NCBI GenBank assembly: GCA_002414145.1 | Contig: DHYP01000027.1 | Coordinates: 6,623 to 11,929 of the forward strand | DNA from: Methylophilaceae bacterium UBA5127 | GTDB lineage: Bacteria; Pseudomonadota; Gammaproteobacteria; Burkholderiales; Methylophilaceae | Reading direction: 5' to 3' | Length of the DNA stretch: 5,307 nucleotides | Shown: one piece after another, positions 1 to 5,307 of the stretch | Position numbering within the stretch: the stretch's first letter is position 1 | Layout: each line of letters opens with the position of its first letter | Translations under genes and position numbers: made by a program | The notes under the pieces: generated by a model | The model's database searches: none | What the model was told of the DNA's origin: nothing | The model's input: only the letters and a program-made list of their open reading frames with translations

Positions 1-174
1 AGTGATACGTTTAGCTTCCATCACTGCTTCAAATAAGAGCTCTGGCAAGTTCAGCTTGACCAGCTTATCTTTTGACAGGTCGACGAGCTTTTGCCCAATT
101 TCCTGTGCGGCATCGGCCTCTGCTTTAAGCTTAGTCTTGCTAATCACAACTGGTGTTTCTATTTTATCTTGCAT
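1..174 (-). CDS. darP: Ribosome maturation factor DarP (YjgA, DUF615 family), N-terminal part
   Basis: This is the first 58 codons of a reading frame that runs off the left edge of the window without a stop. The translation begins MQDKIETPVVISKTKLKAEA and contains IGQKLVDLSKDKL and, at the edge, EAKRIT. These match the N-terminal half of E. coli YjgA/DarP (VSKSEIKRDAEE, LGAEIVDLGK, ELAQRI) at the same spacing. The family protein binds late 50S precursors and helps mature the peptidyl-transferase centre in the cytoplasm. The ATG at 174-172 is the only good start: an in-frame ATG further out (195) meets a stop after one codon. No clear Shine-Dalgarno precedes it. The gene diverges from pmbA, the arrangement also seen in E. 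coli, which supports both calls. The conserved RRRQ-containing part of the family would lie outside the window. Confidence 0.88.
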   Translation of the reverse strand, partial: MQDKIETPVVISKTKLKAEADAAQEIGQKLVDLSKDKLVKLNLPELLFEAVMEAKRIT

Positions 175-182
175 GTTTTTAA

Positions 183-224
183 TCAATTACGGCATGATTG
201 AAGTCAATCACGGTATGATAACAG
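183..224. repeat. Two-copy 21-bp tandem direct repeat between darP and pmbA
   Basis: Copy 1 occupies 183-203 and copy 2 occupies 204-224. The first 16 bases are TCAATTACGGCATGAT and TCAATCACGGTATGAT, differing at two positions; over all 21 positions 16 agree. The 21-bp period is two helical turns, so both copies face the same side of the DNA, as paired regulator sites often do. It lies between the darP and pmbA start codons. No known regulator motif was recognised, and a chance local duplication is possible. Confidence 0.6.
195..210. repeat. Perfect inverted repeat in the darP-pmbA intergenic region
   Basis: TGATTGA (195-201) is followed by AG and then TCAATCA (204-210), its exact reverse complement. 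The dyad spans the junction of the two direct-repeat copies. Seven-base arms with a 2-bp centre would suit a dimeric regulator. It lies within the inferred darP leader and upstream of pmbA. The function is inferred from position and symmetry only. Confidence 0.5.
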
Positions 225-225
225 C

Positions 226-256
226 TTTATACCAATCATATCATCAGTCAAGACAA
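226..256 (-). promoter_or_regulatory. Candidate darP promoter with extended -10
   Basis: On the minus strand TGGTATAAA (234-226) reads as an extended -10 element (TGn followed by TATAAA, five of six matches to TATAAT). A TTGTCT at 256-251 could be a -35 with a long 19-nt spacer; the overlapping TTGACT at 251-246 is a better hexamer but only 14 nt away. Transcription would start near 219, giving a leader of about 45 nt before the darP ATG that carries the direct repeat and inverted repeat described separately. No equally good promoter was found for pmbA in this gap. Confidence 0.35.
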
Positions 257-259
257 GTC

Positions 260-1585
260 ATGGATCTAGATACCTTAAAACAGCTCTCACAAGATGTGTT
301 AAAACTTGCCGCAAATGCAGGCGCATCTTCCGCAGAAGCAGAAGTGAGTTACGGCATTGGCCAACAAGTTTCTGTCCGCTTAGGAGTACCAGAAAACATT
401 GAATACAATCAGGATAAAGGGTTTTCTGTCACCGTATTTTTTGGTCAGAGAAAAGGTCATGCCAGCAGCTCTGACTTAAGCCCTCAGGCATTACATGATA
501 CTGTAGAGGCCGCTTGTAACATTGCGAAATACACTGCTCAAGATGAATTTTGTGGTTTAGCTGATGCAACGCTCATGACTTCCGACCTGCCTAACTTGGA
601 TCTTCATCATCCTTGGAAAATCAGTATTGAAGATGCCATAGAGATCGCAAAAGAATGTGAAGCTGCCGCTATGTCAGTCGATAATCAGCGTATCACCAAC
701 TCCGAAGGCGCAAGTGTTTATACAAATGATAGCGTCTTTGCCTACGCAAACTCACATGGGTTTATCGGTGGTTATCCAAGCACACGCCATAGCATCAGCT
801 GCTCGGTGATTGCAGAACAGGAAACTGCCATGCAGCGCGACTATTGGTATAGTAGCGCACGTGACGCTAGCGACATGGGGTCTGCAACAGACATCGGCAA
901 AATTGCTGGTGAGCGCACTGTACGTCGCCTAGGTAGCCGCCCCATTAAAACAGGGCAATACCCCGTATTATTTGAGGCACCGCTTGCCAGTGGCCTTATT
1001 TCTACGTTAGTTAATGCAATCTCAGGCAGTAGCTTGTATCGCAAATCTTCTTTCTTGCTCGATAGCCTAGGTAAACCAGTTGCCTCAAATATTCTTAACA
1101 TTCAAGAATTACCACATATAAAGAAGGGCTCTGCCAGTAGTCCATTTGACAACGAAGGCGTTGCAACTCAACCCCGTCAATTAGTTGAAAATGGGGTATT
1201 GCAAGGCTATGTGCTATCTAGCTACTCCGCGCGCAAGCTAGGCATGCAAACAACTGGCAATGCTGGTGGTGCACACAACTTAATTGTGCAAGACACGCGA
1301 CATAGTTTTACTGATCTATTGCACTTAATGGACACAGGATTGCTCGTCACTGAACTGTTAGGTCACGGACTTAACATGGTTACGGGTGACTACTCTCGTG
1401 GCGCCGCTGGCTTTTGGGTAGAAAAAGGAATTATCGTCCATCCAGTAGAAGAAATCACTATTGCTAGCAATATGAAGGATATGCTGAATCAACTGATTGC
1501 GATCGGTACAGACATCATTCCCCATAGTGCAAAACAAACGGGATCCATCTTAATTGAGCAAATGACGGTTGCTGCATCCGAGTAA
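260..1585 (+). CDS. pmbA: Metalloprotease subunit PmbA/TldE
   Basis: The 441-residue protein matches E. coli PmbA (TldE, 450 aa) over its full length. TldE pairs with TldD in a cytoplasmic zinc protease that, in E. coli, trims the microcin B17 leader and degrades the CcdA antitoxin. The metal-binding HExxxH motif belongs to TldD; none is present here, as expected for TldE. Family blocks visible are DLSPQAL (72-78), RITNSEG (144-150), STRHS (174-178), SPFDNEG (294-300), SYSARKLGM (321-329), TGDYSRGAAGFWVE (375-388) and ITIASNMKDM (399-408). The frame stays open leftward to the window edge, but that part is antisense to darP and has no family similarity. The ATG at 260 gives the normal length, although its ribosome-binding site is weak. 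In-frame ATGs at 194 and 215 are less likely. tldD is not in the window. The host substrate is unknown. Confidence 0.95.
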   Translation: MDLDTLKQLSQDVLKLAANAGASSAEAEVSYGIGQQVSVRLGVPENIEYNQDKGFSVTVFFGQRKGHASSSDLSPQALHDTVEAACNIAKYTAQDEFCGLADATLMTSDLPNLDLHHPWKISIEDAIEIAKECEAAAMSVDNQRITNSEGASVYTNDSVFAYANSHGFIGGYPSTRHSISCSVIAEQETAMQRDYWYSSARDASDMGSATDIGKIAGERTVRRLGSRPIKTGQYPVLFEAPLASGLISTLVNAISGSSLYRKSSFLLDSLGKPVASNILNIQELPHIKKGSASSPFDNEGVATQPRQLVENGVLQGYVLSSYSARKLGMQTTGNAGGAHNLIVQDTRHSFTDLLHLMDTGLLVTELLGHGLNMVTGDYSRGAAGFWVEKGIIVHPVEEITIASNMKDMLNQLIAIGTDIIPHSAKQTGSILIEQMTVAASE

Positions 1586-1596
1586 AAGCCAAAAAT

Positions 1597-1620
1597 AAAA
1601 AGCCCCTACAGGGGCTTTTT
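1597..1620. terminator. Bidirectional rho-independent terminator between pmbA and mlaA
   Basis: AAAAAGCCCC (1597-1606), loop TACA, then GGGGCTTTTT (1611-1620) forms a perfect 10-bp stem with a 4-base loop. Five Gs/Cs form the core next to the loop, and the outer A/T pairs give a U-tract on either strand. It begins 11 nt after the pmbA stop and ends 27 nt from the mlaA stop. The two genes converge on it, so it can end both transcripts. Confidence 0.92.
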
Positions 1621-1647
1621 ATCAATTTACCTCACATCAGTGGGTTA

Positions 1648-2430
1648 TTATTTTGTACTAGTATTTGCTGCTACTGGTTTAGCATCTTCAGCGACCGTTT
1701 CATGACTATCACGGTCTTCATCTTGAAGTAGTTCAACTGGCACTAGGCCATCTTGTACTTGGCTAGCACGCAGTTGTAAGTAGCCATCTCGCGTGAATGC
1801 GTAGGGGTCTAATGAAGCGTTATCAGCAATATCAGAGGCGTCTAGCAACATTACACGTTTATCAATCGTCTGTGCTACACGCAATTGATTGTGCAGTTTT
1901 ACCTCACCTTTTCTATGCGCATAAGCAATGACATCTGAAGTAAGGTTGTCAAACACTAAACCTGTGGTATCTCGCAATGTGCTTGAACCCAAGATCGGCA
2001 ATACGAGATAAGGACCATTACCGACACCCCAGTAGCCTAATGTCTGACCAAAATCCTCTTGGTGCCTTTCAATGTTATCCATGCTGGCCACATCAATAAA
2101 GCCTGCGATTCCGAATGTACTATTAATTACAAAACGTCCAGCATCAGTAAAAGCATGCGTAAATTTGAATTGAAGCAAATCATTAATTACCGTAGTCAGT
2201 GTTTGCAGATTGTTGAAAAAATTATTCACGCCTTTACGCACTGGCGATGGCGTCACCGATTTATATGCGGTTGCCACAGGTTTAATGATTGCACGATCAG
2301 TCACATCATTAAATTTATAAATACCACGGTTAATCCCTTCAAGAGGATCCTTATTTGAGGTTGTAGCACATCCCGACACCAGTAACACCAGTAAGGCACT
2401 TAACAAGATTCTATTGATATATTTTTTCAT
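1648..2430 (-). CDS. mlaA: Outer-membrane lipoprotein MlaA (VacJ family)
   Basis: The 260-residue protein has a lipoprotein signal: MKKYINR, a hydrophobic stretch (about 8-18) and lipobox LVSGC with Cys21 as the lipidated residue. Ala at +2 fits outer-membrane sorting. The mature part carries MlaA blocks: DPLEGINRGIYKFND (28-42), FGIAGFIDVA (106-115), FGQTLGYWGVG (127-137), GPYLVLPILGSSTLRD (139-154) and DPYAF (208-212). In E. coli MlaA sits with porins and removes phospholipid from the outer leaflet of the outer membrane, passing it to periplasmic MlaC and the MlaFEDB transporter. The last 30 or so residues are polar, acidic then Ala/Thr-rich, and look disordered. No other mla gene is adjacent. 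The ATG at 2430 is fixed by the signal peptide; its ribosome-binding site is poor, the nearest AGAGAG lying 14 nt away. It converges with pmbA. Confidence 0.95.
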   Translation of the reverse strand: MKKYINRILLSALLVLLVSGCATTSNKDPLEGINRGIYKFNDVTDRAIIKPVATAYKSVTPSPVRKGVNNFFNNLQTLTTVINDLLQFKFTHAFTDAGRFVINSTFGIAGFIDVASMDNIERHQEDFGQTLGYWGVGNGPYLVLPILGSSTLRDTTGLVFDNLTSDVIAYAHRKGEVKLHNQLRVAQTIDKRVMLLDASDIADNASLDPYAFTRDGYLQLRASQVQDGLVPVELLQDEDRDSHETVAEDAKPVAANTSTK

Positions 2431-2495
2431 TATTGATCGCTTAACTCTCTAAGTACCTGCCATATGATGCAACATTAACACAACCTGCTGCGACA

Positions 2496-2524
2496 ATTAT
2501 CACTTACCGCGATAAGATTGTCCA
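2496..2524 (-). promoter_or_regulatory. Candidate sigma-70 promoter of mlaA
   Basis: On the minus strand the -35 is TGGACA (2524-2519, five of six to TTGACA), the spacer is exactly 17 nt (2518-2502) and the -10 is GATAAT (2501-2496, five of six to TATAAT). Transcription would start near 2489, giving a leader of about 58 nt before the mlaA ATG. This is the best promoter match seen in the window. The spacer holds a palindrome, listed separately. Confidence 0.65.
2503..2516. repeat. Near-perfect palindrome within the mlaA promoter spacer (possible operator)
   Basis: CTTACCGCGATAAG is a 14-bp palindrome broken by one mismatched pair of positions (fifth and tenth), with a perfect CGCG centre. It lies almost centrally between the -35 and -10 of the candidate mlaA promoter. 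A protein bound here would compete with RNA polymerase, so an operator is a reasonable reading. I do not recognise the motif as that of a named regulator. Confidence 0.45.
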
Positions 2525-2611
2525 GCATGTTGCTACGTTAGCACATCTCCCATTTTAGACAACTTCAATGCTAAATTACATATTTCTCACACAAACACTG
2601 TTAATTCAAGC

Positions 2612-2636
2612 AAAATCTACACCAAATTCAGATTTT
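2612..2636. repeat. AT-rich inverted repeat downstream of phr
   Basis: AAAATCT (2612-2618) and AGATTTT (2630-2636) are exact reverse complements around an 11-nt loop. On the minus strand it begins 22 nt after the phr stop codon. The stem has only one G-C pair and no U-tract follows the second arm beyond its own four Ts, so it would be at best a weak terminator. No better terminator was found after phr. Confidence 0.25.
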
Positions 2637-2658
2637 CGCCACACTTTTGTCTGATAAT

Positions 2659-4071
2659 TTAGTATTTCTTATATAAACCGAGTGCTTTTTCTCGCTGCAA
2701 ACCATGATCAACGATAGGTGCAGGGTAATTCTGCCCAGTAATATTCAGTGCCATTTGCTGCTGAAATGATGAGTTACTCCATGGCTGATGAATCATCTCA
2801 TCATCGTATTCCGACAATTCTGGCACATATTGACGTATAAATTGACCATTTTTGTCAAAGCGTTTGGATTGCGCAATCGGATTAAAAATCCTGAAGTACG
2901 GTTGGGCATCGCAGCCTGTCGAAGCAGCCCACTGCCATCCTCCATTATTTGCAGAAAAATCAAAATCAATGAGCTTCTCTGCAAAATAGCGCTCACCCCA
3001 ACGCCAGTCAACCAACAAATCTTTAACCAAAAAACTTGCGGTAACCATACGTAAACGATTATGCATGTATCCAGTTGTATTTAACTGGCGCATAGCAGCA
3101 TCCACCATAGGGTAACCTGTCTGACCCTGACACCAAGCTTCAAACAAGCCCAGATTATTAGGGTAATTCAAATGTTCATACTCTCGCTTATACGCTCTGC
3201 CTTCTGCCAGATTAGGCCGAAAATATAAAACTTGAAAATAAAAATCGCGCCAAATCAATTCGTTTAACCATATACGCGCACCCTCTTCAGTGCTGTACCA
3301 CGCCTTACTAGCCAGCTGTCGGATGGAAACCGTACCAAAACGTAAGTGCACTGAAAGATAAGATGAACCTTTGATTGCTGGAAAGTCGCGCTTATTATGG
3401 TAATCGGGCATGCGTGTCACAAAGTCATCAAAAAGAGACCACCCTCCCGACATGCCCGTTGGCAACCTTAACTGCTTGAGATTCGTGCGCGTAAAACCGA
3501 GCGATTCTAAGCTAGGCATTAGCGCATTAGCTACTTTTGCCAAATGTGCTATATATGCATCTACTGGATACGATTTTAAATAAAAATCGCTGAGTTTGCT
3601 TAAGACTGCATTTTTATAAGGAGTAAAAACGGTATAGGGTTTTCCTGCCTGAGTCATGATTTCATCTTCATGAAAAATGGCTTGGTCTTTAAATTGATAA
3701 AAGCCAACACCAACTTCCTTCAAACTCAAGGCCACAAGCTGGTCACGCCGAATCGCTTCTGGCTCATAATCACGATTAGAATAAACAGCCTGCACGCGCA
3801 ACTGTTGGGCTAGTCGAGGCAATGCCTCTATAGCACGCTCATGTAATACAATTAAATCAGACCCCCTCCGATTCAACGCCTGCTTAAGTTCAAGCACGCT
3901 CTCCCATATAAATTCGACGCGCCTATCAGTTTTATCGCTTAATTGATCAAGTATGTCTGTATCAAATACAAACACAGAATACACTTGCTTATTTTCTTTG
4001 AGCGCATGAAATAAGGCCGCATGATCAAAATCACGCAAATCACGCCTAAACCAAACAAGCGCTGTCTTCAT
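2659..4071 (-). CDS. phr: Deoxyribodipyrimidine photolyase (class I CPD photolyase)
   Basis: The 470-residue protein aligns end to end with E. coli PhrB (472 aa). It uses blue light and reduced FAD to split cyclobutane pyrimidine dimers in DNA. The N-terminal antenna domain (about 1-130) opens with LVWFRRDLR (5-13). The FAD-binding helical domain includes SSYLSVHLRFG (236-246), GYPMVDAAMRQL (319-330), MHNRLRM (336-342) and ANNGGWQWAASTG (374-386). Asn375 matches E. coli Asn378 beside the flavin, favouring photolyase over cryptochrome. Trp379 and Trp356 match triad residues Trp382 and Trp359, but Tyr303 stands where E. coli has Trp306. DYEPEAIRRD (101-110) replaces the E. coli YEVNERARD segment that contacts the methenyltetrahydrofolate antenna, so the antenna cofactor is uncertain. 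The ATG lies 1 nt beyond the rlmH stop, implying coupled translation. Confidence 0.96.
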   Translation of the reverse strand: MKTALVWFRRDLRDFDHAALFHALKENKQVYSVFVFDTDILDQLSDKTDRRVEFIWESVLELKQALNRRGSDLIVLHERAIEALPRLAQQLRVQAVYSNRDYEPEAIRRDQLVALSLKEVGVGFYQFKDQAIFHEDEIMTQAGKPYTVFTPYKNAVLSKLSDFYLKSYPVDAYIAHLAKVANALMPSLESLGFTRTNLKQLRLPTGMSGGWSLFDDFVTRMPDYHNKRDFPAIKGSSYLSVHLRFGTVSIRQLASKAWYSTEEGARIWLNELIWRDFYFQVLYFRPNLAEGRAYKREYEHLNYPNNLGLFEAWCQGQTGYPMVDAAMRQLNTTGYMHNRLRMVTASFLVKDLLVDWRWGERYFAEKLIDFDFSANNGGWQWAASTGCDAQPYFRIFNPIAQSKRFDKNGQFIRQYVPELSEYDDEMIHQPWSNSSFQQQMALNITGQNYPAPIVDHGLQREKALGLYKKY

Positions 4072-4072
4072 A

Positions 4073-4540
4073 CTACTCTCTATGATATGGATGATTCTGA
4101 TTGACTGTATAAGCGCGATAAAGTTGCTCTGTTAACATGACCCTCACCATTCCGTGTGGCATGGTCAGTGGCGATAAACTCCAAAGCCAATCGGACTTCT
4201 GCTTTAGTGTAGGATGCAAGCCATCAGCACCCCCTATGATGAAAGAAACATCTCGACCCAAACCTTGCCAATGTTGCAATTTGTTCGCCAGCTGTAATGT
4301 ATTTACTTGCTGACCACGTTCATCTAATGCCACTAGGTAATCTTTATCAACGATTTCTAAAATACGCTTAGCTTCTGCGTCCTGCACTACTTCACTATTT
4401 TTGCCTGAAGCTCGTTTATCTGGTTTAACTTCGATGATTTCCATACTCAGTTCACGAGGCATGCGCTTTAGGTATTCCGCGCAGGCCTCGTCTACCCAGC
4501 CCGGCATCTTGTGACCCACTGAGACAATTCTAAGTTTCAT
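4073..4540 (-). CDS. rlmH: 23S rRNA (pseudouridine-1915 N3)-methyltransferase RlmH
   Basis: The protein is 155 residues, the same length as E. coli RlmH (YbeA), and matches throughout: MKLRIVSVGHKMP at the start, EYLKRMP (22-28), ALDERG (71-76), IIGGADG (101-107), LSPLTMPH (122-129), VRVMLTEQLYRA (132-143) and the invariant C-terminal NHPYHRE. It is a SPOUT-fold (trefoil knot) enzyme that works as a homodimer and uses S-adenosylmethionine to methylate pseudouridine 1915 in helix 69 of assembled 70S ribosomes. The glycine-rich segment and the LSPLTMPH loop form the knot that binds the cofactor. It starts 13 nt after the rsfS stop; the rsfS stop codon overlaps a possible TTAGGT ribosome-binding site about 12 nt from the ATG. 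The rsfS-rlmH order is widely conserved in bacteria. Confidence 0.97.
   Translation of the reverse strand: MKLRIVSVGHKMPGWVDEACAEYLKRMPRELSMEIIEVKPDKRASGKNSEVVQDAEAKRILEIVDKDYLVALDERGQQVNTLQLANKLQHWQGLGRDVSFIIGGADGLHPTLKQKSDWLWSLSPLTMPHGMVRVMLTEQLYRAYTVNQNHPYHRE
4076..4081 (-). promoter_or_regulatory. Ribosome-binding site of phr inside the end of rlmH
   Basis: AGAGAG on the minus strand (4081-4076) ends 4 nt before the phr ATG and overlaps the last codons of rlmH. The placement supports the ATG at 4071 as the start and translational coupling with rlmH. Confidence 0.6.
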
Positions 4541-4553
4541 GCTGTTTTACGAC

Positions 4554-4931
4554 CTAAGATTTGGACTTAAGATTGTCCTGTGTGACGTGACCACTTCGGC
4601 GAGACTCTGCCTCACTCCATAACTGCTCGAGATTATAGTAGGCGCGAGTAGTAGGTACCATAATATGGACAATAATATCATCCAAATCCACCAACACCCA
4701 CTCCCCTTCTTTCTCGCCTTCGACACCGCGAATCTCTACACCTTTTTCTTTTAACTTCTCGCGCACGTTGTCTGCCAACGATTTGGCCTGACGGCTGGAA
4801 TTTGCGCTACAAATCACCATATAACTGGTCAAAGAGGTCATTTTACTGACGTCAAGCACGGTAATATCAAAACCTTTAATATCTTCTAATGCGTCGACTA
4901 CCGCATCTTTCATTGCCACGAGTTCTAACAA
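4554..4931 (-). CDS. rsfS: Ribosomal silencing factor RsfS
   Basis: The 125-residue protein belongs to the RsfS/YbeB/Iojap family. RsfS binds protein uL14 on the 50S subunit and blocks joining with 30S, lowering translation in stationary phase or starvation. Family features are ALEDIKGFDITVLDV (13-27), TSYMVICSANSSRQ (35-48), GVEGEKEGEWVLVDL (69-83) and DIIVHIMVPTTRAYYNLEQLW (85-105, partly variable). About 20 polar residues follow the LEQLW block, a tail absent from the 105-residue E. coli protein. I chose the TTG at 4931: AAGAGA is well placed 6 nt before it, and it gives the usual eight or nine residues ahead of the first conserved helix. The ATG at 4913 would leave only three and lacks a clear ribosome-binding site. 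It sits 25 nt after panD and 13 nt before rlmH. Confidence 0.95.
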   Translation of the reverse strand: MLELVAMKDAVVDALEDIKGFDITVLDVSKMTSLTSYMVICSANSSRQAKSLADNVREKLKEKGVEIRGVEGEKEGEWVLVDLDDIIVHIMVPTTRAYYNLEQLWSEAESRRSGHVTQDNLKSKS

Positions 4932-4937
4932 ATATAT

Positions 4938-4943
4938 TCTCTT
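4938..4943 (-). promoter_or_regulatory. Ribosome-binding site supporting the TTG start of rsfS
   Basis: AAGAGA on the minus strand (4943-4938) lies 6 nt before the TTG at 4931. An in-frame TAA at 4946-4944 rules out starts further upstream. The site decides for TTG over the later ATG at 4913, which has only a weak GTGG just before it. Confidence 0.55.
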
Positions 4944-4956
4944 TTAAGTAGTAAGG

Positions 4957-5307
4957 TTAAGCAACTTGGACTGGAATGTGCTGTTTCTGCTCGACAACAC
5001 GATTGCTTGAATCCACATAGACTAACTGTGGTGTATATTTTTCTAATTCCAAACTTGTATAGTGCGCATAGCTCGCAATAATAATAATATCTTTGGGGCG
5101 TGCCTTGTGTGCTGCAGCACCATTCACAGAAATAATACCTGAATGACGCTCAGCTCTGATTGCATAGGTGCTAAAGCGCTCACCATTCGTTACGTTATAA
5201 ATATGGATTTGCTCATACTCTTGGATATCTGCCGCTTCTAACAAAGCCTCATCTATCGCACAGCTACCTTCATAATGCAACTCACTATGCGTCACATGCA
5301 CACGATC
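4957..5307 (-). CDS. panD: Aspartate 1-decarboxylase PanD, missing its N-terminus
   Basis: The 116 residues visible match E. coli PanD (126 aa) from about its residue 11 to the end. The enzyme decarboxylates L-aspartate to beta-alanine for pantothenate and coenzyme A synthesis. It is made as a proenzyme that cleaves itself between Gly24 and Ser25, the serine becoming the pyruvoyl cofactor. That site is visible as YEGSCAID, with Gly at 5268-5266 and Ser at 5265-5263. [12 protein letters not shown] holds the active-site Arg54, Thr57 and Tyr58 equivalents, [11 protein letters not shown] follows, and the C-terminus is IPVQVA. The reading frame continues to the right edge as Asp-Arg-Val, corresponding to the E. 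coli His-Arg-Val. The GTG at 5301 is therefore internal, and about ten residues including the Lys9 equivalent lie outside the window. It is the first visible gene of a cluster with rsfS, rlmH and phr. Confidence 0.96.
   Translation of the reverse strand, partial: DRVHVTHSELHYEGSCAIDEALLEAADIQEYEQIHIYNVTNGERFSTYAIRAERHSGIISVNGAAAHKARPKDIIIIASYAHYTSLELEKYTPQLVYVDSSNRVVEQKQHIPVQVA

Larger units (their letters stand above)
2469..2533. repeat. Interrupted inverted repeat surrounding the mlaA promoter
   Basis: Four arm pairs nest around the promoter palindrome: GCAACAT (2469-2475) with ATGTTGC (2527-2533), GCTG (2487-2490) with CAGC (2523-2526), GACAAT (2492-2497) with ATTGTC (2517-2522), and TATC (2498-2501) with GATA (2511-2514). 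The left side has an 11-nt and a 1-nt interruption, the right side a 2-nt one. There is no U-tract, so it does not look like a terminator for phr. It could reflect multiple protein-binding half-sites or a structured RNA read from phr. Confidence 0.4.

Noticed and set aside
2..259. Leftward in-frame extension of pmbA to the window edge (86 extra codons)
   Set aside because: It is antisense to darP, whose conserved sequence reads clearly on the minus strand, and the extension resembles no part of PmbA. The ATG at 260 gives the usual family length.
841..1101. Minus-strand open frame of 86 codons
   Set aside because: It lies wholly inside conserved pmbA sequence in another frame, with no recognisable domain.
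2059..2358. Plus-strand open frame of 99 codons
   Set aside because: It is antisense to mlaA, including its conserved blocks, and the translation has no family features.
2469..2533. Inverted repeat as a rho-independent terminator of phr
   Set aside because: There is no U-tract after the stem on the minus strand, the stem is interrupted, and it overlaps a good promoter for mlaA.
2788..3054. Open frames on both strands within the 3' half of phr
   Set aside because: They are shadows of the photolyase FAD-binding domain in other frames.
5299..5301. GTG at 5301 as the start of panD
   Set aside because: The frame continues upstream to the window edge as Asp-Arg-Val, matching the family, and the residues before the cleavage site including the Lys9 equivalent would be lost. 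The gene is simply cut by the edge.
1..5307. A novel defence, mobile or biosynthetic system in the window
   Set aside because: All seven genes are recognisable conserved housekeeping or repair families with short gaps; there are no unassigned genes, mobile-element genes or repeat arrays.

Overview
The window looks like ordinary chromosomal core sequence from a Gram-negative proteobacterium. An outer-membrane lipoprotein of the Mla pathway requires an outer membrane. The divergent darP/pmbA pair and the rsfS-rlmH pair are proteobacterial arrangements. The moderately AT-rich composition and protein sequences suggest a betaproteobacterium, possibly related to Methylophilaceae; that placement is inference from family resemblance and no search was run. 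I see no transposase, integrase, phage gene, CRISPR array, tRNA or rRNA.

Layout, left to right. Positions 1-174 (minus strand) hold the 5' end of darP (yjgA), cut by the window edge. An 85-bp divergent intergenic region follows, with a two-copy 21-bp tandem repeat, a perfect 16-bp inverted repeat and a candidate extended -10 promoter facing darP. The plus-strand gene at 260-1585 is pmbA (tldE), a subunit of the TldD/TldE protease. A hairpin terminator at 1597-1620 can serve both pmbA and the convergent lipoprotein gene mlaA (1648-2430, minus). mlaA has its own good sigma-70-type promoter at 2496-2524, and a near-perfect 14-bp palindrome sits in the promoter spacer. The 228-bp gap at 2431-2658 holds this promoter, further inverted repeats and no gene.

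The right half is a tight minus-strand cluster, read panD (partial, entering at 5307), rsfS, rlmH, phr. Spacers are 25, 13 and 1 nt, so cotranscription is likely. PanD makes beta-alanine for pantothenate and coenzyme A. RsfS silences the large ribosomal subunit in starvation. RlmH methylates 23S rRNA helix 69. Phr is a class I cyclobutane-dimer DNA photolyase. Three of the seven genes (darP, rsfS, rlmH) act on the large subunit or its rRNA.

I found no undescribed multi-gene system. The points most worth a second look are the palindrome inside the mlaA promoter, the repeats between darP and pmbA, the replacement of the outermost Trp of the photolyase electron-transfer triad by Tyr, and the panD-rsfS-rlmH-phr gene order.
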